Origin: Daucus carota subsp. sativus
Taxonomy: Eukaryota; Streptophyta; Magnoliopsida; Apiales; Apiaceae
Direction: 5' to 3'
Assembly: GCF_001625215.2 (NCBI RefSeq)
Contig: NC_030385.2
Coordinates: 34,001,598-34,065,597 of the forward strand
Length of the DNA stretch: 64,000 bases
The notes beneath the pieces are model-generated. The model was given only the letters and a program-made list of their open reading frames with translations. It did no database searches and was not told the DNA's origin. Shown one piece after another: positions 47,425 to 59,738 of this stretch (position 1 is the stretch's first letter; each line of letters opens with the position of its first letter). A program made the translations under genes and the position numbers.

Positions 47425-49395
47425 GAGTTGGGCTCTTTGGAGACCAATTAATTTGGAGTCTTTGAAGACTCAATCTCATACCCTTAATCTAAAACTACAA
47501 TGAACGATAGATGTGAATGACACGTGTTTTTGGTTTATAATTTAAAATGTATTGGATAATCCCCGTATATGGTTCCGTATATACACCATTCGGTATAGTA
47601 AGCATTCATTTGACAGTTACAGACATTTATCATCCTAAACATTCTCCCCAAAATTAAAATCCAGCAATCTTCGGGATAACAACCACAACGATGAGTGAAG
47701 AACAATGACAACCAAGATTACAAAAACCTCTGGGACGTAAAGCTTTAAGTGAAAAACAACGCAGATGGAGTGAAGAACAACACAGATTGAGTGAGGAACA
47801 ATGACAGTAATGAGTTCAGGTTCGTATTTCACCCAAAAGAAGTGTACACGGCTAATCTGTATGTTTTTCCATTGTTCAGTTGTGTTATTGTTTTGTTGTT
47901 TACTAGTTGTTCCGATGTGTTATTGTTTTGTTGTTTACTAGTTGCCGGGTGAATGTAAGTAGCGCATTGTGTGTTAATTTAATGATCTTGTTGTTACTAA
48001 AATCGAAAGAACGGGACAAGACAACAATGTGATTGATATACGGAACAACGGCATCATACATTACAAAATCGAAACTAACTTTCTCCCCTAAATCAATGAA
48101 ACAATCTTCGGGACAAGACAACAATGTGATTGAGTGAGGAACAATGGCATCATACATTACAAAATCGAAACTAGAGCATAGAATCAGTGGGAAACAACAT
48201 GCAATGAGTTCAGGTTTGTGTCCACCCGACTCAAGTGTAGATATTTAATCTATAAAGTGTTCGACTGTTCTGTTATGTTATAGGTTTGTTCTTGACTAAT
48301 TGCTCGATGAATGTGTGTATTGGAGAACTATCTGAACCCATTTTATGATTGTGTTGTTCCTTAAAAAATTTTGAGACTGAAGCATCTGAGGTGACAAATG
48401 GGTGTTTTTTTAGGTTTGGATGCATGCCTTATTAATATGTTGTTAGAATTTATGTGCTATTTAATCAATGATCTGTTGCCTTATGTGTATTGTTCCCCAC
48501 TTGTGTACCTTCATTTCTAAATTCCCTACAGATGTTCCATAGAGTTTGACTTGTGTAATCTCATTGTAAATATTCTCCAACCTCCAAATATTGTCACAAC
48601 TTTCTACAATAGGTCTTTTATTCAGTTGTTCATGCAGGTTGTCTTGAACTTTGGAACCCTCTGGCAGTTCAGCACGGTTGCAGGAGAAATGATCAAATCC
48701 TGAGACAAAATACATTTCAATTAAGCCTTGCCTGGAATAAAAAGGAGTACTATAAACATGGTCTAGGACTCCGGGCAGATGCAACACATATATGAATTTA
48801 GCATATTAAGAACACTTAAAAACTGATAAATTAACATAGTAGAATTATGAGGAAAGAAACTTGTCCGTAGAGTACTATACTCAAAAAAACTGCAATAATC
48901 TTCCTATACCTCTAAACTTCAGGTTCCAATCAAATTGAACAAAACATTTCGCGTGTAATTAAAGTTTCTGAGATTATTTGATTAACAAAAAAGCAACTTC
49001 AGAAAGAATATACTAGAAACTAACATATTATATCGAAGATCAATAGACCATACACATACCAGACTTTTCTCCTCGAATAGCCATTTTGAAAACAAGAAGA
49101 AGAGATTTTTCTGAGAAGATAGTATCATATGGACAAATCGGAAATAAGGAAAACAATTGCAGCGAGCAACAGAACAGGACGACAGTTCGCGGAGATCTCC
49201 TCCTGAAATTACGCTCTAAACCGTTATAGGATTCTTATACCGCGTATAAACTTTGTAAGATACAGATGCATACAACTGAAATTTTTTTAAATTATATAAT
49301 GAAAAAACACCAACCGTAGGATTAAAAGAGATTGGATGGTCAGGATGAAGGACTCCAATACTCCAAAAAAATTAGGTCTCCACGGAACTTAAACC
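47425..49395. mobile_element. MULE-like element (1971 bp) with 10-bp target duplication
   Basis: Identical 10-mers ATCAAATTTA flank it at 47415-47424 and 49396-49405. The ends are diverged inverted repeats: TTTGGAGACCAATTAATTTGG at the left against GGAGACCTAATTTTTTTGG on the reverse strand at the right. The interior has a two-exon ORF on the minus strand and short internal direct repeats (47886-47945; 48000-48060 against 48112-48175). No transposase. Confidence 0.65.
48461..49084 (-). CDS. Hypothetical two-exon gene inside the MULE-like element (87 aa)
   Basis: Exon 1, 49084-49060, encodes MAIRGEKSG with a donor gtatgtg. Exon 2, 48699-48461, follows a good acceptor (tgtctcag) in frame: FDHFSCNRAELPEGSKVQDN, then LNKRPIVESCDNIWRLENIY, ending at 48461. 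The protein is not recognised. The clean splice pair and the position inside a MULE suggest a captured cellular fragment, as in Pack-MULEs, but the parent gene is unknown and expression cannot be judged. Confidence 0.4.
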
Positions 49396-49523
49396 ATCAA
49401 ATTTAATATAGTAAAGACTATAATATAAATTCATAATATAATAATGTCAATATTGAATGCCGGCTAACCCGACTCCAAATCCATATCTCTGGCCCTAATT
49501 TGATTATCCAATTGATACATACA

Positions 49524-51821
49524 ATGCCAATTTCGTTGATGAATTTCGGTCGTTCTTTGCCTTTTTCTACCGTTTTCAGGTAACCTCTCTCTCTACAAAT
49601 ACATATACATACATATATGCATTTCTATATATTTTAATTGTGTTGTTATCACACGTTTACTTGGTTCTTGATATAATTCCACTTGTTATGCATCGCAAGT
49701 ATATAGTTAGCAACTGATAGAAACTTGAAATGATATATTAATGGAAGAGTTGAATTGATAACAAGTTAATTTATTGAATATTTCGGGTTTGGTAGGAAGT
49801 TGGGCATATAAAATTGGCTTAGGGATTTATTTATTCGGGTTAAATTGTGATTGTATAAGATTTAAGTATTAAAGGGAGTATGAATGTGGACTGATGGAGA
49901 CATTGGTATTGCGGTGTTGTGTAAATGGATTTTCTTCCTGATTTCCGACTAAAAGAGGGTTGTTTATAGCTTTGATGTTGAAAAGAAGAGCTGTTGCGTG
50001 TCATCGTGTTAAATAATTATAGACTTATATTAACAGGGAATACTAAATACGTATCATTGGAGCTAGTCCAATAGGTTACCTATCCTATTACTTATAAATA
50101 ATATAAAATAATGAGTGCTAGTATGTCTTAGTGATTTAAGTAATCTATTTTTAGTGTCAACTCCAATAGTAATCCTTATATTTGTTCTCCTAAGATTATT
50201 TCAATAATAAATTTGAGAGAGAGAAGGGGAAAAGGAGAGAATAGACAATGAAAGAAGGAGAGAGATGATTATTTTATTCATAAATATTAAATAGGTAATG
50301 ACTAGGGGTAACTTATAAATAGGTAATGGTTAGGAGAATTAAGGTTGTGCTAGTGATTTAGGATAACACTAGGATAGTGTTGGAGTGCATTTTTTTGACA
50401 CATTACCTAAATGTGAGTTTAGGACATCATATAGGTAACCTATTGGACTTGCTCTTAAGAGCAACTCCAAGAGTGTCCTAGTGATTGCCTTAATATTATA
50501 AAATATAGTGTCCTAGTAGTAGTTTAGGACATCATTTTTGTACAACACTCCAACAAGAATCCTTATTCGCAAGCCCTATTATAGAAATATTGATATATTT
50601 GAATTGTAAGTGTGGAGAGAAGTGTGAGAGAGGGTCGGGAACAATAATATTTTATTATTAAAATTGAAATGAGGCTTGAGTAGGGCAGCCTTAAAAATAG
50701 GACTAATGAAAGATGTCCTAGCAATTTAAGACATTTAAAGGACACTGTTGGAGCTTTTATTTTGGTCAATTGCCCTAAATTTTGATTTAGGACACCAAAT
50801 AAGGCACCTGTTGGACTTGCTCTAAGCCCTGCCTTTCGAATTAGAGTAGCTGTTAGTAGTCTTAATCTGGCTGACGCTCATAGGAATATTATAATAATGT
50901 TTTGACCGACTTTTGCTATCGTTTGCGTGTTTGGTGAAGTTTGTATTTAGATGAGGTTTAAATTTTTAAGTATTTGTGTGGAACTAATTGCTCTATGTCA
51001 TAATACATGCATTTTTTGCTACGCCACTAGGTATTTTCATCTCGATATGATCTTGCACCACTACTACTTTGATTGTAGTAATCATCTTCTCATAGCTGTA
51101 CTCAGTTGTCACTTCTTCTTGTCTTTTGGTCATGACCTAGAGAGCTTATGGACTGGTTTTTTGTTCTAAATCTTTTCCTTATTGGCCCTGGGATTGAAGA
51201 TTATACTACATATGTATAGTTGAGTTTAAAAGTGAATTATCTTTATCATAGTGAAATATTGATAATTTTCCGTTTCAAATTACATGTCCACTTTTATAAA
51301 AATAATGCATATAAGGAAAATTTAACTTTTGTAGGAAACTTTCATTTGTAGTCATTATTTATTGCATCGACCAAATATAATATGTTTTATATAAATGATC
51401 TTGGAAATATAAATTAGAAATATGTGGTATAAAGTTCATCTTGATAATACAAATCATGAACTACACTACATTGAAAGTTGAAGTGAACAACTGTTTTGAA
51501 ACATTTTTTTTTTTTCTGTCCATGCAAATTGAAATGGAGGTAGTACGATTCCCTTTTATTTTTTCATGTCTGTTAGTTGCCAATTGTTTATTTGAAATGA
51601 CTATTATATATACATATATGATTTCCCGTAGGCAGCTAGAGCAGCAAATTGAGACTGTAGTTAAAGTACTGAAACCAGGCCCTTTGGGGATCACCGAACA
51701 CAAGTTTTCTGCTGAGGAGATAGACAAGGCAAATGCTACAGTTAAGAGGGCAGTGGAGAATTGGCAAAGAAATGCAGTCATGGAACGGAATAGTCCATTT
51801 TTGAAAGATTTTATTAACTGA
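49524..51821 (+). CDS. Small conserved plant protein of unknown function (2 exons, 81 aa)
   Basis: Exon 1 49524-49579 (MPISLMNFGRSLPFSTVF) and exon 2 51632-51821 join in frame to give 81 aa. The second exon reads LEQQIETVVKVLKPGPLGI, then SAEEIDKANATVKRAVENW and ends FLKDFIN. I recall similar short proteins from other land plants but no assigned function. No signal peptide is obvious; the centre is likely helical. The start is supported by the exact splice at TTTTCAG|gtaacc. The intron holds two Tourist-like MITEs. A scrap of exon 2 occurs again at 58.72 kb. Confidence 0.75.
50060..50454. mobile_element. Tourist-like MITE in the intron of the 81-aa gene
   Basis: Ends GAGCTAGTCCAATAGGTTAC and GTAACCTATTGGACTTGCTC are inverted repeats. 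TTA follows the right end; the left duplication is not clear. Confidence 0.75.
50459..50822. mobile_element. Second Tourist-like MITE, directly adjacent
   Basis: Ends GAGCAACTCCAAGAGTGTCC and TGTTGGACTTGCTC; TAA duplications at 50456-50458 and 50823-50825. Only four bases separate it from the preceding MITE. Confidence 0.8.
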
Positions 51822-52075
51822 CTGATAAATAATTGTTTTTTTCAAATTTTTTTACTAGTTTTTTTAATCAGAAACAAATTGTGTAATAACTAAAAAATTA
51901 GACTCTTACGGTGTATTTGCTTTTGGTACCTATTCTTATTTACACAGTTACCTTCTAGTGTTAGAAACGGTAAAGTTAGAATGTGAACACGAATTACTTT
52001 GAAAAAAGTAAATGTCTTTGTGAAGCAGAAATATGTACTGTTATATTATGCAAGTAGATGCTATTGAGATCATAA

Positions 52076-52460
52076 CAAGAAACTAAGCAAGCACAAACAT
52101 TTCTTCCAATTCAGAGAGATGGAGCTGAGTGGAACCTGATTCAGAAAAACTAGTTTTTTCTATGATAGATAAAGGTATTACATCTTTTACCTTTTGAAAG
52201 TAAGTTAAGCACCTAGTCGACACTAGTACCAAGTTTCATGACCTTATGTACTGAGGTAGAATAGTGACATGCACATAGTATAGTGCTAGCCTCCTACCAC
52301 CCTAGTTTTGTTGAGAAAACTGATGTTTTATTGGTAATATAGATCTGTCCCATACAACTTAGATACAACTGAGTTAGTTTAGCCTTCAATACTGCGTCTT
52401 CAGCTAATATGGAATCCATTAGTGCCTTGGAAATAGTCTGCAGCATGTATTTACATGTGT
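52076..52460 (+). pseudogene. Decayed copy of the NPH3/DOT3-like gene 3' end
   Basis: AGAAACTAAGCAAGCACAAA through GAGATGGAG and ACTAGTTTTTTCTATGATAG parallels the last exon at about 44263-44365, with stops and indels. The following sequence (ATGTACTGAGGTAGAAT, GCACATAGTATAGT, AATATAGATC) parallels the gene's 3' untranslated region to about 44630. It is the 3' end of a second, lost copy. Confidence 0.75.
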
Positions 52461-54480
52461 TTCAGGTCTACAATCTTTTCTGTAATAATATCACCTAATA
52501 AAATAGGTTGAAGATAACTGTATGTGGGAGTGATGTCATATCTGCTTTTGACATTTTCTTTTCTAAAAATGTTGCATATCTTGCAGGATTGTGTTGGATT
52601 ACTAGTTGTCTATAATTTTAACATCCTTTCCCACTCCCAAAAGCTCATTTTTGGGTTAACAAATAAGTTCACGGGCGCCCATTGGTGCAAAATTTTACGT
52701 TCGTGTTCATGATTAATTATGAGAACTATTGGGAGACGGCTGAACAGCTCAACCTTGAATTGATGTCAGAAAAGGAATGTTCTCTTTCCTCAGTCCCTGT
52801 AAATCTTTTCAGTTCATCTAGTTCTGATATTACTCTTAAGAAATCTTCAGAGATCGACAGGCTTCCTTGTTGAAGCACAACTAACTTGTTCTTGAAGACT
52901 CGAACAACTGTAGCCTCTCCTTTTGGAGTACATTCTAATGACTGTGTCCCAGAACTCCTTGGGCGAGTTTACATCTCGGACATGACCGATAAATCTTTTG
53001 CAATTGAAGTCCTCAAGGCGATAAGGGCCTACATTTGATCTTCTATTTCCTTTGTTGTTTGAGATTGTTCAGAGTGGCTGCTGATTCTTTCTCCTCTTCT
53101 CTTCTCCGGTAACAATCTTCCACAAATCCTGTCCTTGAAAATAAGCTTCCGGTACTTATTATTTATGCTCACAAGCTTCTTAACAGAGCTGTTAACAGAG
53201 AAAACAATGTTTTGAACCATTGACTCCTGTACCCAACTCCATAGATAGACCTTGTAATCTTTTAAATGCAATGATTTGATAGACGAAAAGAAAACATATG
53301 ACAATTGACAAGGGTATGTGCCAGAAATTAGACTCGGATTCATTAAAATTGTGTGAAAGAGAAACGTAAATAGACTCGGATTTATTAAAATAGTAGTGAA
53401 AGGTAGACGTTTGCTGTAAGCACTTATTGTGGACTTCCGAGATAAGCCTGCAACACTTGTTTATGAACTTTCTAAAGATATTGGATTATCCGATATATCT
53501 TAAGGAAGAAAGACTAAAATTGAGTTAGAGCCCTCCCGGAAGGACTGATAGTCTGGTATAGATCTTTGTACTTGTCCACCCAATCAAATGTGACGTCTCT
53601 TCTGTATGAGCAAAGCTTATATGTCTCTCAGGTGCTAGACGTCCTTCGACAACTTAAACGAAAATTATCTGTACAAGAACAATGTAAGTAGATGTATTTA
53701 GATTTCTACCGGAAGAGAGCTGGTAGTTCTGATGTCAAGCAGTTGTGAATTTGTAGACATCTGGCTTTCAAGTTGGAGTATTGTGCTTCGCCAACTGAAA
53801 GTCCAATATATCTTATCAAATTTGCACTTTGTAAGTAATGGAATTTGGTCTTTATTTGCACTTTCTTTTTCCTCGTGTATTTCTTTTTAACATTTTTCAC
53901 AAATTTAGTGAAATAGAAAGAACATCACATTAGAAAGAGTTGGCTACTGCTTAGAACTTGCAAGGTATTGAACTATTGATTGATTTATGAAATCCAGCAA
54001 ATGAACAAAGAAACAAAATAGATTTACAACATCATAATTCATACCTGTTTACATTGGGGATTTAGAATGACAGGAAATATCAGGCAAATTTTAGCAAAAC
54101 ACGTATAAAATCACATATATGTTTTCAATTTTTCAGGAGATATTTTTATAGTTTTCTAAAAATTCGGAATGATAAAAAAATATTGAATTTTTTCTTATGA
54201 GGACATGCCTCTTAGTAAATACGGCTGTGCTTGTTTATGCTATTCTTGATCATTTTAAAAAAAATTAAATAAAAATATCGGTGAATATTTATATATTTAT
54301 AAAATAGATAAATTTAAGTTACCGCCTTGTTAATTTTATTTTTCCGAATTTAAGACCAAAACTTACATAGAGGTGTAATCACAAATTTTTATATTTTAGG
54401 AATTACTAGTGAATATAGAAGTCAAAAGTTATATAATTTATGTATTTATTTATCTTTTAAATTATTAAAATAAAAAATGA
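52461..54480. other. Intergenic sequence, nothing firm
   Basis: Short ORFs exist on both strands: 52682-52873 plus (ELMSEKECSLSSVPVN), about 52880-53037 plus (RVYISDMTDKSFAIEVLKAI), and 53029-53343 minus. None is recognised or has supporting splice structure. They may be relics of a gene destroyed along with the decayed duplication. Confidence 0.4.
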
Positions 54481-54703
54481 ATATACACGACAACGAGGGT
54501 TTAGAGCTGAGACTCTAGTCTAGTCCGACAATAAAATCGAAAACCCTAATATCTGAGGTGAGCATCGTCGCTTCTCTACTGCTTCTCTGCTTGCTTTCAC
54601 CGGGGGGCCTTCTTTTAAGCTCCTCCCTATTCATATATACACATCCAATTCAATTCACTACTATGCTGTTTTCTACATTCATCTTTCCATCTTATTTCAG
54701 GTC

Positions 54704-54750
54704 ACCTCTCTCTCTCTCTCTCTCTCTCCCCCTCCCTCTCTCTCTCTCTA
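54704..54750. repeat. (CT)n microsatellite in the PPR gene leader
   Basis: CT repeats directly follow a possible donor (TTTCAG|GTCACC) at about 54701, so they probably lie at the start of a leader intron. Confidence 0.8.
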
Positions 54751-55248
54751 GTATGCTTTCTATTGTATATTCTTCGAGTCGTTGGATGTGTGTATTTGAC
54801 CTCTAAATGTGCTGTAATATTGGATGATGTTCATATAACTTAAATATTTATCTGCATAGTAATTTCTATTTTCTGGAAACGAAATATATTGTTTTTTTAA
54901 TGTATTTTTAGTGTGTACTTGGTTGTATGTTAGTAGTATCATACTTATTGCCTTTTCTCCATGTTAGTGTTGTCCATGGTATTCTAGTGATTTTTTTAAC
55001 TTAAAGTTGAAACTCGATTATGAAATAATTGATGAAGTAATAAACCTCACTGAATTAATAATTTTTTCCGTCCACAACATAATGCAGAGTATGTATTGTA
55101 CTCTCGATACTAAATGATTAAACTCCATAAAGTAATATTTTTCCTTGGTCAAAAGTTATTACTTTTAAAGAGGTTTAACTGTATAATGTTATTTTCTCTA
55201 TTTGCTCTGCAGCTTCCGTTCCTGTGAATGTCTTCTTGATCACTTTTT

Positions 55249-57441
55249 ATGAAGGCATTGGTTTCGGTTATTAGAGTTTGTTCTGCTGGATCCAAATTTA
55301 CAGTTCTTAACAAATTTGAACCGTTTAGACTTTTATCCTCCACCGCCTCTTTGCTAGCACTAGAAACCTCGTCTTTCAAGGAGAATCAACTGGTGTCTGC
55401 TGATGAGTGCATTGGTGAAACTGATGATGGGAATGGTCGAACTGTTCATGCGACAGGTGCATGCATTTCAGTTGAATCTAATACGGCAAATGGTAGGTTT
55501 TGCCCTGTTTTTCAGAGGGATGCCATGTTTAAGTCTGTAAATGATGAGAATAATTCGATGTATTGGTTGGGACCAGAGGACATTGGTCGCTTAAAAAGAA
55601 TTAAATTAATTCTTTCAAGTTTTGGCTGGAACTTCTGCTTTTGCAATTATGGCTACGGAAATATTGAGATAGATCAGCATAATGTAATACAAATTTTGAA
55701 TAAAATTTATGGGGAAAGCAGAGATGCTTCTCTTGCTTTTTTCTTTTACCAGTGGTCTCAATTTGGCAGAGATCCGAAGCACAGTTTACCTACAGTTTGT
55801 ACAATGATATATATTTTAATTGATGGCAATATGAACCACAAAACAATAGATCTACTCTTTCTTCTTGTAAGGGAAAATGATAGAGAAGATCAATGGCTTT
55901 TGCTGATGGAAGTCCTTCATGAAACCCACATTGATGCAAAGGCATTGGGAACTGCATATAGCATGCTTGTTAACTGCTATGTTGAGGAAAATAGGCTGCA
56001 GATTGCTCTGGAGTTGAGCCGTCAAATAAAGCGTTATAATCTTCTTCCATCAAAAGGGGTTATTAATTCACTTATCAAGGGATTGATACAGTCTGAACAT
56101 ATAGAGCTAGCATGGGATTACTTGGAAGAGATTCAAATTCAGGGGCTGGTTGCTGATGCTTCAATTATGAGCTTATTTATTCAAAGTTACTGTAGAAAAG
56201 GTAATCTTAAATGTGCTTGGAAGCTACTGATGGAAATGAGAAACCATGGAATCGATCTTGATGTAGTTGTATATACTATTCTAATTAATGCCCTCTGTAA
56301 AATACGCCTTACAAGGGAGGCTACCTCTTTGTTATTTAAAATCAGCTATATGGGTATCACTCCGGATGCAGTATGTGTTAGTTCTGTGATTGATGGTATC
56401 TGCCAATCGGGTGGTTTTGATAAAGCAATTAATATTTTGAAGATATTTAGGTTGCCGCCCAATATTTTTATCTACAATAGTTTCATTGCAAAATTGTGTA
56501 TAGATGGGAACATGGCTCTAGCGCTAAATATTTTCCAGGAGATGATGGAGTCGGGGTTGCATCCTGATTGTTATAATTTTACTACCATACTTGAAGGATA
56601 CTGCGAATTAAAGGATTTCAACGGTGCCCTTATGTTTTGGGGGAAAATGTTAAAGAGTGGAATCAAAGCATCTGTTGCTACCTATACTGCATTAATTGAT
56701 GGTTACTGCAAGTCTGGAGATGTGTATACAGCAGAGTATTTCTTCCTAGCCATGATTAAAGAGGGACTGTTACCTGACGTTGCTGCATACAATACCCTAA
56801 TAGTTGGGTACGGAAGAAATGGCAACTTGTACAAGGCTTTCGACATTTTGGATATGATGAAATGTGCTGGCATATCTCCTGACATTGTGTCTTATAACGC
56901 AATAATTCGTGGTCTTGTCCTTCAAGGATATGTAAATGAAGCTAAAGATATACTACAGGAGCTTGTATGTCGAGGTTTTTCTCCTGATGTTGTAACATTT
57001 ACCAACCTCATCAGCGGATACTCAAACAAGGGATACTTTAAAGAGGCTTACCTTATGTGGTTTCACTTGAGAGACCTCCATATGAAGCCTGATGTTGTGA
57101 TGTGCAGTGCTCTTCTATATGGGTATTGTAGGGTACATCTTATGGAAGAGGCTGATGCTCTTTTTTTAAGGATGCTTGGCATAGGTCTGGTTCCAGATGT
57201 GATACTGTATAACATGCTTATACATGGTTTTTGTTATGTAGGATGTATAGAGGACGCATGCCGGTTGGTTGATATGATGGTCAACCAGGGAATCATTCCA
57301 AATGATGTTACTTACCAGGCACTAACTTTTGGATATAAGAAGAATCGGGCTCGGCATCCTGTTGAAACTGCAGTTTATAAGGTGCAGAAAATACTCCAGA
57401 AATATGGCTATAGCACAGATGTTGGTTGCTTATATATTTAG
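55249..57441 (+). CDS. P-class pentatricopeptide repeat protein (730 aa, single coding exon)
   Basis: PPR proteins bind organelle RNA and act in its processing, stability or translation. The N-terminal part is not repetitive and may hold a targeting sequence (MKALVSVIRVCSAGSK). Conserved sequence GPEDIGRLKRIKLILSSFGW precedes the repeats. From about residue 235 there are 13-14 tandem 35-residue motifs, such as YTALIDGYCKSGDVYTAEYF, YNTLIVGYGRNGNLYKAF and FTNLISGYSNKGYFKEAY; the fifth (near 385-416) is three residues short. There is no E, DYW or SMR domain. From memory it resembles Arabidopsis At2g19280. The coding region has no intron, but the leader probably has one, with donor about 54701 and acceptor about 55212. 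It lies between two scraps of a decayed duplication. Confidence 0.93.
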   Translation: MKALVSVIRVCSAGSKFTVLNKFEPFRLLSSTASLLALETSSFKENQLVSADECIGETDDGNGRTVHATGACISVESNTANGRFCPVFQRDAMFKSVNDENNSMYWLGPEDIGRLKRIKLILSSFGWNFCFCNYGYGNIEIDQHNVIQILNKIYGESRDASLAFFFYQWSQFGRDPKHSLPTVCTMIYILIDGNMNHKTIDLLFLLVRENDREDQWLLLMEVLHETHIDAKALGTAYSMLVNCYVEENRLQIALELSRQIKRYNLLPSKGVINSLIKGLIQSEHIELAWDYLEEIQIQGLVADASIMSLFIQSYCRKGNLKCAWKLLMEMRNHGIDLDVVVYTILINALCKIRLTREATSLLFKISYMGITPDAVCVSSVIDGICQSGGFDKAINILKIFRLPPNIFIYNSFIAKLCIDGNMALALNIFQEMMESGLHPDCYNFTTILEGYCELKDFNGALMFWGKMLKSGIKASVATYTALIDGYCKSGDVYTAEYFFLAMIKEGLLPDVAAYNTLIVGYGRNGNLYKAFDILDMMKCAGISPDIVSYNAIIRGLVLQGYVNEAKDILQELVCRGFSPDVVTFTNLISGYSNKGYFKEAYLMWFHLRDLHMKPDVVMCSALLYGYCRVHLMEEADALFLRMLGIGLVPDVILYNMLIHGFCYVGCIEDACRLVDMMVNQGIIPNDVTYQALTFGYKKNRARHPVETAVYKVQKILQKYGYSTDVGCLYI

Positions 57442-58109
57442 TACCACACAGGGTGATGAAACTACATCATCATCTGGACTGAAATTACTGATAATAAGGA
57501 AGGATCACTAGGTTAATGTGATATTATAGACAAGGGAACCCGGATACTGATGAAGAAATATTAAGTAACATGAACGCCCGGATCACTTGAGGTTAGCACA
57601 TTCTACGATCACACAAGTCAGCCAGAGCTATGCCAGTAAGTCATGTTATATTGCTTGGTCATGCTTTTATATGGAGTTTCAGGCTTTTACATTTTTTTTT
57701 GTCAAGGCAAATTGATCCATACAGCATTATTCATTTTTTTCACCGCCAAGTAATTTTGTTGCAAGATTTATATGTAAATCAGTATTGCTGGAGTCAAATG
57801 CTATTGTACCTTAATTTTATATGATTGTTTATGAATTATAAGTACTGATTTTCGTATGGTCACCGTTACTTGTGGAATATCTTTTAATAATAGTAACACT
57901 GATGATTTTTTTAAAATTGATGCGAATTTTTATTATAATTTGACTAATCATTGGACTGATCAGTTGAATGAGCTGCTGGAGTAATATGCTCTTATAAATC
58001 CCTATGATTGAATGCACACAAGAAATCTAGAGTTAATGTCTTTCCGCTATAAAAAAAACAGCGGATAGTTTGCTGCAACAATCGATTGGTAGGGACCGCA
58101 CATTATATA
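57442..58109. other. PPR gene 3' flank
   Basis: Likely 3' untranslated sequence followed by AT-rich spacer. No gene seen. Confidence 0.5.
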
Positions 58110-58700
58110 TATATACTAAAACGAGGCCCATGGGGCATTGGTTTAAATATCAAAATGGTCACTGACATATCACCTTTTTTTTTCCGGTCTTAATGGGATA
58201 TCATTTGTATCATTAAAGTCACAATAAATATCAAGTATCTCTGAATATGTACTTGGGGAGTAAAAATATTTTTTATGGATTTTTACACATTATTCTTGAA
58301 TGTTACACAACCAAGTAAAAGGGTATGAATTATAGTATTTATGATAATACTATTTAGACTTTATCAAGTTAACTATTTATTTTTAATTAAAACAAAGAAA
58401 ATAATTATATAATAAAAAGTAAATAGTAAATAAATTTGATAAAATCTAAATATATTATCATAGATACTAGAAGTCATAACCTTTTACTTGGTTGTAGTAA
58501 CATTCAAGAATAATGTGTAAAACTCTATGAATAATATTTTTACTCCTTGAACTAATATTTAGAGGTACTTGGTTGATATTTGTTGTGATTTTAATGATTC
58601 AATTATTCAAATAATACCCCGTTAAGATCGGTGAACAAAGTGATATATGACCTTCACTTCAGTAAACACTTTGATATTTAACCCCATGGCATTAAGTTAA
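58110..58700. mobile_element. Foldback/MITE-like long inverted repeat
   Basis: Two arms of nearly 290 bases pair across the whole element: CCATGGGG...TTAAATATCAAA near 58129 against its inverse near 58670-58690, and ACACATTATTCTTGAATGTTAC near 58287 against its inverse near 58495. The centre is AT-rich. No ORF and no clear target duplication. Confidence 0.7.
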
Positions 58701-58714
58701 GAAAACCCATGTTT

Positions 58715-58785
58715 GTTGGTGAGGAGACATACAAGGCAAATGCTATAGTTTACAGAGCAGTAAAGACTTGTTGTTAATTCTTTGC
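58715..58785 (+). pseudogene. Scrap of a second copy of the 81-aa gene, exon 2
   Basis: GAGGAGACATACAAGGCAAA, then TGCTATAGTTTACAGAGCAGT matches about 51712-51755 of the 81-aa gene (GAGGAGATAGACAAGGCAAA, TGCTACAGTTAAGAGGGCAGT) with scattered changes. It is too short to encode anything. Confidence 0.65.
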
Positions 58786-59738
58786 AGGGATGTTAAAGGG
58801 CCTAAACACTCTTAGCTCGCGAAAAAATCATGATGGTAAGATGAGCCTCTAGCATCTAAGGGCTGATCAGACCAGTGCTGGAACTTTTAGAAAGAGCTTT
58901 CTGCCAGATTTTCTTAATTGTTCATCATTTTTTACCCGCAAGAATTAACGCAGCTATGAGTATTGCTGGCTTATTTGTTCGTTGGTTCTAATTGTCTAAT
59001 TTGGAGCTGATGAAAGTCTTCTGAGGGGGATTTTTATAAGATTTCCATTGACTTTGGCAAGGTAAAGGTAGTTTTGAAAGGTATTTATTTTCCCTCTTTT
59101 CTTAATCATTTACATCTTTAAAGCTGGAGGAGTATAGAGGACAGGTATGTTTGCTTTTGCGGAATCTAATATTTTTGCTCATATTTTATATAGTCTTCCT
59201 TTTCTATAGACTGGAGCTACCAATTACTTAGCTGGACATCTAATACTAATTTTCATGGCTGCCAAAGATTTAGAACACAACTTTGCTTGAAAAAGGATGA
59301 AAGCTCTATAGAAATGTAGTTTCCATTCATATCGAATTTCTGTTTACCAGTACATTATGCAAAGGACTATGAATTGAGTTTTGCGAGAAGCTTACATACA
59401 TTGTGTAGAGGACTACGAGCAGATATTGGACTACTGCTCTTTGACTTCTGCATGTTTTGAAGTGTTTGCTCTTGGTTAGATTGTTTTAGTATATTTGTAC
59501 AACTCTTTTGTTGTGGTATAGAAGTTTAAACCTTGCTTTTGTTCTTGCTGCAAATTATAACATGCAGTCTTCCTAGTGTATTTTATCCGTGATTTGGCTA
59601 ATCAGATAGAACAAATAGTGGCATGTATCTTTCATAAAGTAAGCCGAAGGTTTTTTAAACTTGTAGAAGATCGTGCATAAATTAGCTTTTCCAGCTGATT
59701 TCTTATTACTCGTGATTACACCACGGTAGTGTTTTTCA
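58786..59738. other. Spacer and 3' side of the first glutaredoxin gene
   Basis: No gene seen; the right part probably includes the 3' untranslated region of the glutaredoxin read leftward. Confidence 0.45.

Noticed and set aside
51441..51631. Extending exon 2 of the 81-aa gene upstream to the ATG at 51441
   Set aside because: The upstream part is intron-like and T-rich, and a proper acceptor at 51630-51631 joins in frame to the exon at 49524-49579.
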